Source of the DNA: a virus
Strand: one strand, 5' to 3'
Length of the DNA: 54,142 nucleotides
IMG/VR virus record: IMGVR_UViG_3300025914_000221
Span: 1-54,142 of that record
Under the pieces are notes generated by a model. The model had not been told where the DNA came from, did not search any database, and was given only the letters and a program-made list of their open reading frames with translations. Positions 27,302-36,700 of this stretch are shown in pieces; position 1 is the stretch's first letter; each line of letters begins with the position of its first letter. The position numbers and the translations under genes are program-made.

Positions 27302-29707
27302 TTAAGGTGTGTTTACACGCTCTTGTACCTTGGAGTTTGCATTTTGTGAGAAGTCATGCTTACCCAGCATAATGGCTACATCATCCACGGAGTTCTTAAT
27401 GATCCCTGTGGGCTCATCGTTTCCGGTTACCGGGTTACGGGCATAGATCTCATAACGTTTCCCCTCACTACCTCCTGGCCGTATGCGAACGCTTAACTGA
27501 TCGTTTAAAGGATAGACCACGGAAGAAGGTTCCCTGTTCTGAAGTTGCGAGGTACTCATGTACTTGAATGCTCCTTCCCCCAGTCCGGCTAAAGCCTTCT
27601 GCTGGCGGGAGGTAGCATACTGCCTGTCTCCCACCTGTCCGGCTACCTCGATCATCCGGGTCTTGATCTCCCGGGCCATTGTAGGATCCAGGTTATCTAT
27701 TGCAACTACCTTCTGGGTTCCGTCCGGTGAATAGACAGTAGCAGAGATCTTACCATCCGGTGCTGGCTCCTGGTTTACCAGAACCTTAGTGGCACGGAGG
27801 GCTTCCCTTCCTTTGGTCGTGGTAGGATCAGCTCCAATGAGCTTAGCCAGGCTGGTCGTGCTTCCGCCTGGCGTGTTCAGGTCCCGGAGCTGCAGTGCTC
27901 CGGACTGTGCCTGGTCATTCATAAAGCCGGTAATCCTGCCGAAGCCATCTGAGTCATTAGTTGGCGCTATGGAAGTATAGCCGGGCAGGCTGGTTTTATT
28001 GGCATTGAACTTGGCCATTCCTTTATCCAGTGCTTCTGCGTAAGCTGCCTTGGCACGGGTATAAGGGCCACTCACTCCGGGTAACTTATTCATCAGCCGG
28101 GTTGCAAGGTTGATATTCGGATCCTCCTTAGATCTCAGCCCGTTTACAAAAGTATTATAGTCCAGTGGCTTACCAGTACCTCCCTTGTTCTCCTGCATAT
28201 CTTTCACATAGTTCTGGTAGAGCTTCTTGGTATCTGCTCCCGAGACTTCCTCCAGCGCAGCCGTATTGGCTCTATGGGAGGCCAGTTCAGACTTTGCCTG
28301 GTAATAGGTATTTCCCGCAGATTGCAGACGGTCTGCCAGGTCAGGGTTAGTAGCTTTGAGGGTACCAACTAGCTGAGCCAGTTTGGTACCATCTTCTGTA
28401 TAGATCTGTGATAAGGCAATATCTTTCTTAGGATCCCCGGTAGCCAGTCCTGCCTTGGTTAAAGCTGCCTGTACAGAAGCTTGCAGGCTTTGCTGCATCC
28501 CGGTAGTGGCCTGCTGCTTTTTTACGTAGGTATCGGTAATCTGGGTAGGGTCCTGGTCTTCCGTATGGAAGGCAGGGTTCTTAATTAACTGGAAGTCTCC
28601 ATTAAATTTATCCATCTGGTCCAGTGCATGCTTAGCTTTCATTAGCGCCCATTCATCCGTATGCTCTTCCTGGGTTACCTGCTTGAATCCAAACAGGTCT
28701 CCCATCAGCTGATTGGAAGGGTCGCGCATTTGCTGGGCAGTCAGTTCATTATAGACGGCACGTTTGGCTGCAGATTCCGACATCCCGGAATCGACAAGCC
28801 TTTGTACCTGACGGCTTACCGGGGATACCTTAGCATCCTCCAGGCTCATTCCTGCCGCCCGGGCATGAATAGCAATATCATGATCTGACAGGCCTTTCTG
28901 GCGAAGACGCTGGTAAGGGGACAAGGCGGACTGCTTTAGTCCGTCTGCGATCTGGTCATCATTTAGCTTATAGTTCTGAAGCGTGACATCCCGGTTGATC
29001 ATTGCCTTTACTTCCGGGTCAGTCTGCTGGATCTCATCGGCCAGCCGGGCCATTATCTGCGGGTCACGCAGCTTGGTTGTCGTACTGATCCGGTAGCCAC
29101 CTATAGAGGTAAAGCCATTCTGTTTGATATCCGCTTCTTTCTTGGAAAGCAGATCGGCCAGCTTCTTATTCACATCCACGTCTTTGGCATAACTCCAGTC
29201 CTGTATAGCGTTTAGCTTTACCTTTCCATTGGCATCCCGGTAGAAGGTACCCGTTTCCGGATCGATAGGGGTCTGGTTCATATCCTGGATATACTGCAGG
29301 ATCTGTGCCTTCTTATTCGGATCCGCAATATTTGGATCCCCCTGTACTTTCTTAGCGATGGTGGCAAAATCATTCTGCCGCTGGAGTAAGGGCTGGTACT
29401 GGGCTACGAAGTTCATCGCATCCCTATGGGTTCTGCGCCCCATATTCTCATAATCTCCCCGCTCGGAGCGCTCCTGTAACTTCTGGTAATACTCCTGCTT
29501 CAGCTCATTAGCATACTGCGTATCGGAAGCAAAGCCAAGGTGCTGCAGGTTAGTCAGTGCCTCGGTCAGTTTATCGTCGGAATCGGCTGCATCGTTATAG
29601 CGGGTCTGTACCAGGTTAGAGTAGTTCGCTATCTCCGGAACTATAGACCCTACGTATTGTGACATGTACGGACTATCCGCCATCTTCACCTGATCATATA
29701 GTCCCAT
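27302..29707 (-). CDS. Helical internal virion (cargo/ejection) protein
   Basis: This 801-residue protein is almost entirely helical and hydrophilic. Long Gln/Lys/Asp-rich stretches run through it (for example ANELKQEYYQKLQERSERGD near residue 70). It has no signal peptide or membrane helix. The ATG overlaps the stop of the preceding 967-residue gene by one base (TAATG), so the two are translationally coupled. It sits directly before the giant polymerase-containing gene. In crAss-like phages the genes between the tail-hub block and the virion polymerase encode proteins packed in the capsid or tail and ejected into the cell. I infer that role from position and composition; no catalytic motif is visible. 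Confidence 0.7.
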   Translation of the reverse strand: MGLYDQVKMADSPYMSQYVGSIVPEIANYSNLVQTRYNDAADSDDKLTEALTNLQHLGFASDTQYANELKQEYYQKLQERSERGDYENMGRRTHRDAMNFVAQYQPLLQRQNDFATIAKKVQGDPNIADPNKKAQILQYIQDMNQTPIDPETGTFYRDANGKVKLNAIQDWSYAKDVDVNKKLADLLSKKEADIKQNGFTSIGGYRISTTTKLRDPQIMARLADEIQQTDPEVKAMINRDVTLQNYKLNDDQIADGLKQSALSPYQRLRQKGLSDHDIAIHARAAGMSLEDAKVSPVSRQVQRLVDSGMSESAAKRAVYNELTAQQMRDPSNQLMGDLFGFKQVTQEEHTDEWALMKAKHALDQMDKFNGDFQLIKNPAFHTEDQDPTQITDTYVKKQQATTGMQQSLQASVQAALTKAGLATGDPKKDIALSQIYTEDGTKLAQLVGTLKATNPDLADRLQSAGNTYYQAKSELASHRANTAALEEVSGADTKKLYQNYVKDMQENKGGTGKPLDYNTFVNGLRSKEDPNINLATRLMNKLPGVSGPYTRAKAAYAEALDKGMAKFNANKTSLPGYTSIAPTNDSDGFGRITGFMNDQAQSGALQLRDLNTPGGSTTSLAKLIGADPTTTKGREALRATKVLVNQEPAPDGKISATVYSPDGTQKVVAIDNLDPTMAREIKTRMIEVAGQVGDRQYATSRQQKALAGLGEGAFKYMSTSQLQNREPSSVVYPLNDQLSVRIRPGGSEGKRYEIYARNPVTGNDEPTGIIKNSVDDVAIMLGKHDFSQNANSKVQERVNTP

Positions 29708-32610
29708 TATTTAGTTAAGTCTGAGCTGCTGGTTTTAGATTGTTTATATAGTTTAAGTTCTTCCGGAGTAAGTACAGTAGACTTCCTACCCAGTACATCC
29801 GCTGCTGTTTTATATTTGTCCAGAACTGGAGTAGACTTCTTGGCTTGCTCAGCCAGGTTCTTATCCACTGCTGTCTGGGCATCACGGTCTGCTTTATCCT
29901 GCTTGGAGATCCTCTGGAAGTGATTATCCAGGTAGTCCATATCTTCCTTGCTCAGGTGCTTGGCAAATAGCTGCTTAGCTCCCCGGTAAGAAGCACCTGT
30001 ATTATCCTTCAGGGCTTCGATCATCAGGCGCTGTTCATCCAGTCCTTCTGCTTTCTTATCCCGCTGGATACCCTGGATCTTCTCTGAGATACTAGCCAGG
30101 TTCTGGCCGGTCAGCTCCTGTCCTTTGATCTGGCGCTCAGTCAGTTCCTGCTGATACTGGTTGCGCAGGGAATTATTCCTGGCCCGCATCTGCATATTCA
30201 CTTGGTTATTCTGGTTACGAATACCGGCATTGGCCGTTTGTTCCGCTTCGTTAATGCCAGCTACGGCCCGTTCCTGCTGTGCCAGGTTAGCTGCACGGGT
30301 AGCAGCGACTGCTGCTCCAGTATTCAGGCTTTCCTCTGCTGTCTTGTTTGCACCACGGGTTTGTCTTACTGCTTCTGCACGGGATGCAGAGTAATCTACC
30401 AAGGCTGGTGCGATCTCTGACTCCAGCACAGGCGCATTAGGTAAGGGTAGTTTACGGGTAGCCTCGTACAGGTTCGGCAGGAAAGGCGCTACAGCAGAAC
30501 CTGCAGTATTAATCTTATCGATCAACCTGCCTTTCCGGGCTACTGTTCCGGTGCCCGAAGAGCTTCCAGAACCTGGTGAAGAGGTAGAGGCTACTCCATT
30601 GGCCAGGGTTCCCAGCTGTTTGGTAGGCGTTGTATCAAGCGTAATAGGGGACATGCCTGGATCCGGGGTATTCAGTTCCGGCAGGTCCGGTAATACTCCC
30701 GGAGGAGTTACCTTAGGTAGGGGAAACTTGTCCCCGCCATCTGCCATCCGTTTATAAAGCTTCCCTCCTTTAGCCAGTTTAACCGGGTTGGTATCTTCCA
30801 GGTGCATCAGCTCATGGCTATACTTTCCTTTCATCTTCCCGCCATTAGCCATACTGCCTTTGTCCAGTTCATTCGGGATTCCCATGGCCTGCTTGGTGGC
30901 TTCCTGCTGCTGCTTAAGCAGATCGGTTTGCCTGTCCAGTGCTTTTAACGTATTCCGGTTAACGATGGTATCGGGTTTCTTTTCTACCTTCCCCTGTGCA
31001 CGGGCAATCTTTTCGTGGGTCTGTGCAAAGCCCAGCTTCTTAGAGAAGACAAAGTCCCCGTTCAGGGTCTCATCTCCTTCCAGTTCTACCCCCTGGGCAG
31101 GAAACTTTACACCACCATTGGCATGGGATGGGCCTTCTACCTTGGCATTACCAGCAGACAGGTTTTCTAGTTTACCACCATTAGCGCCCATTACCATCCA
31201 GGGATATTTATAGCTGGGATCAGTCGTCTTAAATACTTCTCCGCCATTAGCCCCATGGTACCACTTGGCTGCATTACGTGCAAAGTTGGCCATCTGGCGT
31301 ACATGCGGATCAGAACTATGCAGCGCTTCCGAAGTTGTCTTACCAGTCCTTTCCTTGTAAGCAGTAAAGGCACCCCTATGGGAAGGCTTAATATGGATGC
31401 TTCCTCCTGACCCTTTCTGCACGAGTTGTTCCTGGGTACTTTTAGTCGGGTCAGAAAAGCCCATATTCTTCCCATTCAGGATAACAGACGGAAAAGTAGC
31501 CTGGGAAGTCTTGCTCCCCAGCCAGCCATCTACCTGGGAAAGATTTGGCATAAATTCATCATAACTCTTGGCGTCTGATTCCGCCTTGTGCTGCTGTACC
31601 CTGTTCCAGGCTTGCTGCCGGTAATCCTGCAAGTTCTGCTGGATAGCAGGGATAGAGTCATACCGTAAGGTAGTATTGGGATTGGTCTTGATGTAATCGT
31701 CCATCAGGTTCTTGCCCATATTCTTGTCTCTTATGTCAAGATCCGGGCTGCCGGCCATTCCTCTTTCCTTTGCAAAGCCAACGAACCTGTTCCACTCCGA
31801 CTTCAGGTTATTGCTTACCGGCCTGGGAGGTGTAACAGGTTTAGCTGTTTTCGGATCTCCACCAGTACCCATCTTACTCAGGTTCTGGGTCGGTACCTTA
31901 GGTAGGTAGGTTTTATAAGGGCCTGTCTGATGCTTGATATTATAAGCAGGGGGAACTACTCCACCTTTAGCCATATGGGATAACTGCCTGCCAGGAACAT
32001 CTGCTACTGGTGGCATTACCCTTTGTTTAGGCTGTACTGGCGCCATCGGCTTCTTTAGCCGGGGAACCTGTGGTAAGGTACCTTTCATCGTACCACCCAT
32101 TGCATAGTAGGAAGCCTGCAGGTTACCATATTTTAGACTTGGGTTGGCTGCAATCTCTGCCCCGGAACGGGCATTACGGTCTTGCTGTTCCTGTACGCCT
32201 TGTGCCCGGATAGCAATCCCCTTGGCTTTCTGGGCTTTCTTATTTCCGAGTAAGCCTTCTACTCCTCCAAATATAGCACCTACGCCTGCCCCTATCGGTC
32301 CGGCTACGGAGAATCCTAAAGCCACATCTTTCAATGCCCCACTGGCTATAGCCCCTGCATTGGACTGTACACCATATTTGTCTTTTGGAGATAGTAGATT
32401 TATACCGGTATCCAGTATACCTGCCCCAGCATTAACTGCATCCGAGGATATACCACCACCTTTCTTTCCATAAGACTCCCAGGCAGAACTTCCTGTATCG
32501 GGTAATATATTGCCGTCTTTATCGGTGAGCAGGGAATTATCCCCACCTGCAGCCATCTTCTTATACTGGGATAGCAAACTCTTTTTTGCCGGTTTAATTG
32601 CTGTTTTCAT
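29707..32610 (-). CDS. Large virion (cargo-type) protein with repeated xAxGG motifs
   Basis: This 967-residue protein has a Gly/Ala-rich hydrophobic segment near residues 95-120 (FSVAGPIGAGVGAIFGG) that could insert in a membrane. At least seven short motifs of the form [M/L/G]-A-x-G-G are scattered through residues 20-630 (MAAGGD, MAKGGV, GANGGE, GANGGK, HANGGV, MANGGK, MADGGD). A conserved patch (IHIKPSHRGAFTAYKERTG then MANFARNAAKW) and another (GVKFPAQGVELEGDETLNG) recall domains I know from Bacteroidota phage structural proteins. The C-terminal third is a long helical, Gln/Ala-rich region. Its start overlaps the preceding stop (TAATG). The likely role is an internal or ejection protein acting with its two downstream neighbours; this is inferred from context. 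Confidence 0.72.
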   Translation of the reverse strand: MKTAIKPAKKSLLSQYKKMAAGGDNSLLTDKDGNILPDTGSSAWESYGKKGGGISSDAVNAGAGILDTGINLLSPKDKYGVQSNAGAIASGALKDVALGFSVAGPIGAGVGAIFGGVEGLLGNKKAQKAKGIAIRAQGVQEQQDRNARSGAEIAANPSLKYGNLQASYYAMGGTMKGTLPQVPRLKKPMAPVQPKQRVMPPVADVPGRQLSHMAKGGVVPPAYNIKHQTGPYKTYLPKVPTQNLSKMGTGGDPKTAKPVTPPRPVSNNLKSEWNRFVGFAKERGMAGSPDLDIRDKNMGKNLMDDYIKTNPNTTLRYDSIPAIQQNLQDYRQQAWNRVQQHKAESDAKSYDEFMPNLSQVDGWLGSKTSQATFPSVILNGKNMGFSDPTKSTQEQLVQKGSGGSIHIKPSHRGAFTAYKERTGKTTSEALHSSDPHVRQMANFARNAAKWYHGANGGEVFKTTDPSYKYPWMVMGANGGKLENLSAGNAKVEGPSHANGGVKFPAQGVELEGDETLNGDFVFSKKLGFAQTHEKIARAQGKVEKKPDTIVNRNTLKALDRQTDLLKQQQEATKQAMGIPNELDKGSMANGGKMKGKYSHELMHLEDTNPVKLAKGGKLYKRMADGGDKFPLPKVTPPGVLPDLPELNTPDPGMSPITLDTTPTKQLGTLANGVASTSSPGSGSSSGTGTVARKGRLIDKINTAGSAVAPFLPNLYEATRKLPLPNAPVLESEIAPALVDYSASRAEAVRQTRGANKTAEESLNTGAAVAATRAANLAQQERAVAGINEAEQTANAGIRNQNNQVNMQMRARNNSLRNQYQQELTERQIKGQELTGQNLASISEKIQGIQRDKKAEGLDEQRLMIEALKDNTGASYRGAKQLFAKHLSKEDMDYLDNHFQRISKQDKADRDAQTAVDKNLAEQAKKSTPVLDKYKTAADVLGRKSTVLTPEELKLYKQSKTSSSDLTK

Positions 32611-33452
32611 TACCTGTAAGATTTAGAGATGTCTGCATCCAGATCATGCAGGGTAATCTGTTTATCGTTGTTGTTGTCGAACTCAAATCTAATGATAAAA
32701 TACTTACCTTCTATCAGTCTTTTCTTAAACCAGGGGATACTGGCAAGGGGAGTAGTATTGCTCGTATCGATGGCATAGTCTGCAAAGATATCCAGCAGGA
32801 AGTTCACGCCCTGATCCTTGACCACATCCCGGAAGCCATTAAAGGTCCACTTAAGTTCTGTGTTCCGGTTATTGCTATCCTCCAGGGAGATCTTATTCCG
32901 GTCTAGCAGGATCCTGCCTGAGGTCTGGTAGTTGTTCCAGATCGTAACGGCTGTAATGGTTTCATTATAGAGTGCCGGCGCGTTATCGATAGCCGGGTCA
33001 TTCCCTGCTCCCCTTACTTCAGATACCCAGTTCACAGAGTCCAATGTGAGTGCGGGATAAGGTTCCAGAACCTGAGTATAGCGGGCCTGGCCTGGCAACT
33101 TAAGAGCGGACATCCCTGCAAAGACGACATCGATAAAGAAAGGATTTACGGTACTGCCAAAGTACTTGCCTCTCGGCCCTTCGTTAATATAATAGCCTCT
33201 TCCATCCTTTAAACACATAAAGCGGTTACGGGTATGGAAGTAGAAGTCCGGGTTATAATCATGGTAGAAACTCCAGCCCCTGCCTAAAGCATAGCTTAAG
33301 GTAAAGCCTGTATTTAGTAAACTGCTCTGCGGAACATCTGAGAATTCATAGCAGACTCCGCCTATTTTCTGCAGATAGATACAACTCCCGTCATCTACAT
33401 CAGCGCCGGGGTTATAATTCTTTGCCCATGGTACAGTACATCCTGGTGTCAT
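32610..33452 (-). CDS. Muzzle/hub-like tail protein with N-terminal Asp/Cys motif
   Basis: This 280-residue protein begins with GCTVPWAKNYNPGAD followed by DDGSC. That is a calcium-type motif common at repeats in secreted Bacteroidota proteins. The body (GWSFYHDYNPDFYFHTRNRF, then PFFIDVVF) resembles a pattern I associate with the C-terminal part of crAss-like tail hub or muzzle proteins, where FHDY is recurrent. Here it is a separate gene, with a small unrelated gene between it and the 1377-residue hub candidate. Its start makes an ATGA overlap with that small gene, and its stop overlaps the next start (TAATG). It is probably a virion tail component. The family assignment is from memory of sequence patterns, not a search. 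Confidence 0.65.
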   Translation of the reverse strand: MTPGCTVPWAKNYNPGADVDDGSCIYLQKIGGVCYEFSDVPQSSLLNTGFTLSYALGRGWSFYHDYNPDFYFHTRNRFMCLKDGRGYYINEGPRGKYFGSTVNPFFIDVVFAGMSALKLPGQARYTQVLEPYPALTLDSVNWVSEVRGAGNDPAIDNAPALYNETITAVTIWNNYQTSGRILLDRNKISLEDSNNRNTELKWTFNGFRDVVKDQGVNFLLDIFADYAIDTSNTTPLASIPWFKKRLIEGKYFIIRFEFDNNNDKQITLHDLDADISKSYR

Positions 33453-33772
33453 AAGTCTATTTCTGGTAAGGGAACTGTTTGACCTTTAAGTTTATGTCCG
33501 CAATCTGGTAAGAACTGTATATTGCCATCCCTTACAAAAGAGTGGCACCTAATATCAGGGTTATCACACCATACTAAGATAGAAGGATTAATGGTTGGCT
33601 TTTCTTCATTACCATTCCAGGTCCATACACTATTTCCATTAGGGTCTCCATCAATACCTGCTCTTACCCTGGGAGTATGATAACTCTCGCAGCCTGGGCA
33701 CCAGATCCAGACTAAATCCCCCAGGTCATTGCCTGAAGTATCTGTACTACTTAATAGTTTTGCTACTTTCAT
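33449..33772 (-). CDS. DUF6527-like small phage protein
   Basis: This 107-residue protein has the pattern I know from DUF6527: WIWCPGCESYH near residue 22, WTWNGNEEKPTINPSI near 50-65, then RCHSFVRDGNIQFLPDCGHKL and a Pro-rich end. Cys and His pairs (CPGC, RCH, DCGH) could bind a metal. Such proteins are widespread in phages of many hosts and their role is not established. It is linked by ATGA overlaps to the genes before and after it, so it is made with the tail proteins. It separates the hub candidate from the muzzle-like gene. Confidence 0.75.
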   Translation of the reverse strand: MKVAKLLSSTDTSGNDLGDLVWIWCPGCESYHTPRVRAGIDGDPNGNSVWTWNGNEEKPTINPSILVWCDNPDIRCHSFVRDGNIQFLPDCGHKLKGQTVPLPEIDL

Positions 33773-36700
33773 GTGATATGGATTGTTATGGTTACATCTA
33801 TGTACAAACTTGGGTTCACGGTATTATAGCAGCGGATTACCCAGATATTATCGATCCCTGCAACCAGGAAGCTATTGTTTAATATAGTAATATTCCCAAA
33901 GGTACCGCTTGTCGGGTCAATATCAATATTGATTGCCCCAGTATTGTTATAGGATTCCAGGATATAGTCTACCGGGTTAGAGCAGGTAGCTGCCAGGAAC
34001 AAACCTATTAAAGTACCATTTGGCGTGGTATGGCCCGCAGTAAATACACTGGTACCAGACCAGGTTGGCGCGGTAATCCCTGGGTCTACATATACCGGTA
34101 TAGAAATGGTTGCCGTTACCCCATTCATTGTCAGGGAAATTCCCAAGGTATAAGATGGTGTAGTTGTCCGGTTAATGCTGGAATTATCCGCTATCGTAAT
34201 TGCGCCTGTTACGCTATCAATTGCAAATACGCCTGCGCTATCACCGGAAATGATCTCCCAGTCCGGAGTACCTCCATCCCGGTTAGAGCCCATCATTACG
34301 CCTACCGTATCGCCATTACTGATCGTATCCAGTATATGGAATACCTGCGGACCTATCACTGGTGTGCTTGGTACGTGGATGAGCGTCACGGTCTGGGTAG
34401 ACGTGGCAGTGTTCCCGTTGTTATCGGTTACCTGTACCAGTAAGGTAAGTACCGGAGTAAGTACCCAGTCGAATACAGTCGTATTCACTACGGTAAGCTG
34501 CCCGGTAGTATGGTCTATAGCCACTGCGCCATAAGGGTTACCACTAATGATACTATAGTAGTATGGAGTAGCCCCATCCGTAGCCGTTACCGTCCCGATA
34601 ACCGTACCGTTTGCAGAATGCTCATCCAGGCTAAAGGCGCCATCGGTCATCTGTGGGAAGGGTACGCTGTCGCACATAAACCCTGAAGTATTTACGCCCT
34701 GAAACACCAGGAACCTGCCCCGGGTATAAATGATACTTACTCCTGCTGTTAGCCCGGCAATAAATTCTGGAGTAGGCTCATAGCCGGGCACAAAGTTCTG
34801 TAGGCCAACAACCAGGTTCGTATTCTTGATCGTGAGCAAGATCCGCCTGTAGCGCCAGTCATATCCAACGGTGATCCCGTTCCCGGAAAAGACATCGGTT
34901 TGGCGGATCTGCATATACTTCATCAGGAAACGTTCTACCCCGTCAGAAAGGTTATTAAGCTGCTCCCCGTCAAAGAGAAAGAACTCTCCGGTCCGGGCAT
35001 CCGGAAATACATAGCCTGCAGGCGTCAGGTAGCAAGCCAGCGGGTGCTGGGTACCTGCATAGCCCAGCTTGGAAGGCCTGGTCTCTTTAGGCGTAATGGC
35101 AAAGATATCCCCAGATCCCAGGGTAATTTGTGCCAGGTCGGTATTCAAGGTCTCCTTGCTTCTGGTTCTGTAAAATGCTTCGGTCAGGTGGATGATCAGG
35201 ATGTCTCCCATTCCCTGCAGGTTAGCTATCGCTCCTTTATCTTTTACAGTCTCAAAGTAATCCAGTGCATTAAAGTTCTTCCAGTTATTTACTTTTCCTT
35301 CCGCTATCTGCTTAATGCTCCTGGTAATCTTATGAGGAGAACGGGAGACGAAGATATCGAAAGGGGAAGCCGGTGCAATACCATTCAGTAGGTTACCTAC
35401 TGCATTGACGTCTTTACTGTAACCGATCTGGTTCGGGTCTGTGTCCCTGGAGTAATCAGCCAGGAAGCCAAGACCTGCCCCGGCTGTATTTTCTTTAGGT
35501 ATAAAGCCGCTATAGATATTCCCGGGCAGTTCATAACGCCCTGCCATATTGCTTACAGTTTCCCCGATGAAAGTACGGACTACCTTTATGCCATCTGTAG
35601 GCAGTGTTTTCCAGTCTTCCCTGCCTACATCGTTCTGTACATCCAGGTCAGTTACCAGGCCATAAGTATTGAAGCTATTATAAGAAAGGAAAGTATCTCC
35701 CCCATAGATCGTCTGGTCAGAACCGGATTGAGCGGTATTGAAGGTATAACCGGTACGTACCAGAGTCTGGTTATAGAAGGACTGGTAGAGATTATCCCGG
35801 TAAACCATCAGGTTAGCCAGGTAGGTCTGTTCAAAAGCAGGAGGGGTATTATTTCCCCGGTCATAGTCCCTTCTCATCCAGGTCCAGTTAGTCATCTCCA
35901 TCAGCCCGCTATCTGGCACCGGCAGGTGACAGGCATAACAGCTTTCCAGCCGGGTATTGTTAATACTCCCGCTAACTTCATCGTTTACTACATACTGCCC
36001 CTCGTCTATCCTGCGAAGCGCAGCACTATCCGGTACGGCTAGCGGGGCGTCTACGTAGGGAACATGGTTACAGTAATCCAGCCAGAAACAAACCTGGTTA
36101 GCGTTATTGACAAAAGTATTGGCATTGGTTGTCGGGAAACGGATCACCAGTCCATACTGCACGGATAGATGGGTAGGCGAAATCGAAGGCCTGCTGATCA
36201 GCAAGTCCAGCGCATGGAAACGGACGTAGTTGTCTACGGGCCGTAAGGACTCCGGGTCACTGGTCCCACCGGCACTATGGGTTCTTTGATAAGAGCCCCA
36301 GTTCCCACCAGAGAAGCGGATATTTCCTGCATGCCCCGCATAGGCCTGGTTAGACTGGGTACCGAATAACAGCAGGCTTTGCCCCTGTACGGTAGCATTA
36401 TTAAAGTCCCGCTGGGCATAATGGATCTCCCAGCCAATCACCCTATTCTGCAGTTCTGGCGGAATCTGCACATTGAAAGCTTCCAGCCCCAGGGTATCCA
36501 GTACAGTCCTACCATACTCCGGGTTTGCCGAATAAAAGTTATTCTTACAGAACCGTAGGGAAGGGGTACGGAAGTGCCTTACCGGCTGTCCCCTCAGGTC
36601 TGCTCCGCCCAGGCTGGTACTATCAAAGTCAGGTGTATCCGGGTAGACTTCGCCCTGGTTTACCCAGACCCCGAAGTCCCCGGAGTTATCCGAAGTATCG

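Noticed and set aside
27302-32610. Tape-measure protein for a long tail
   Set aside because: The helical 801- and 967-residue proteins lack tape-measure hydrophobic repeats, and there are no tail-tube, sheath or tail-assembly chaperone genes; gene order fits a short-tailed phage.
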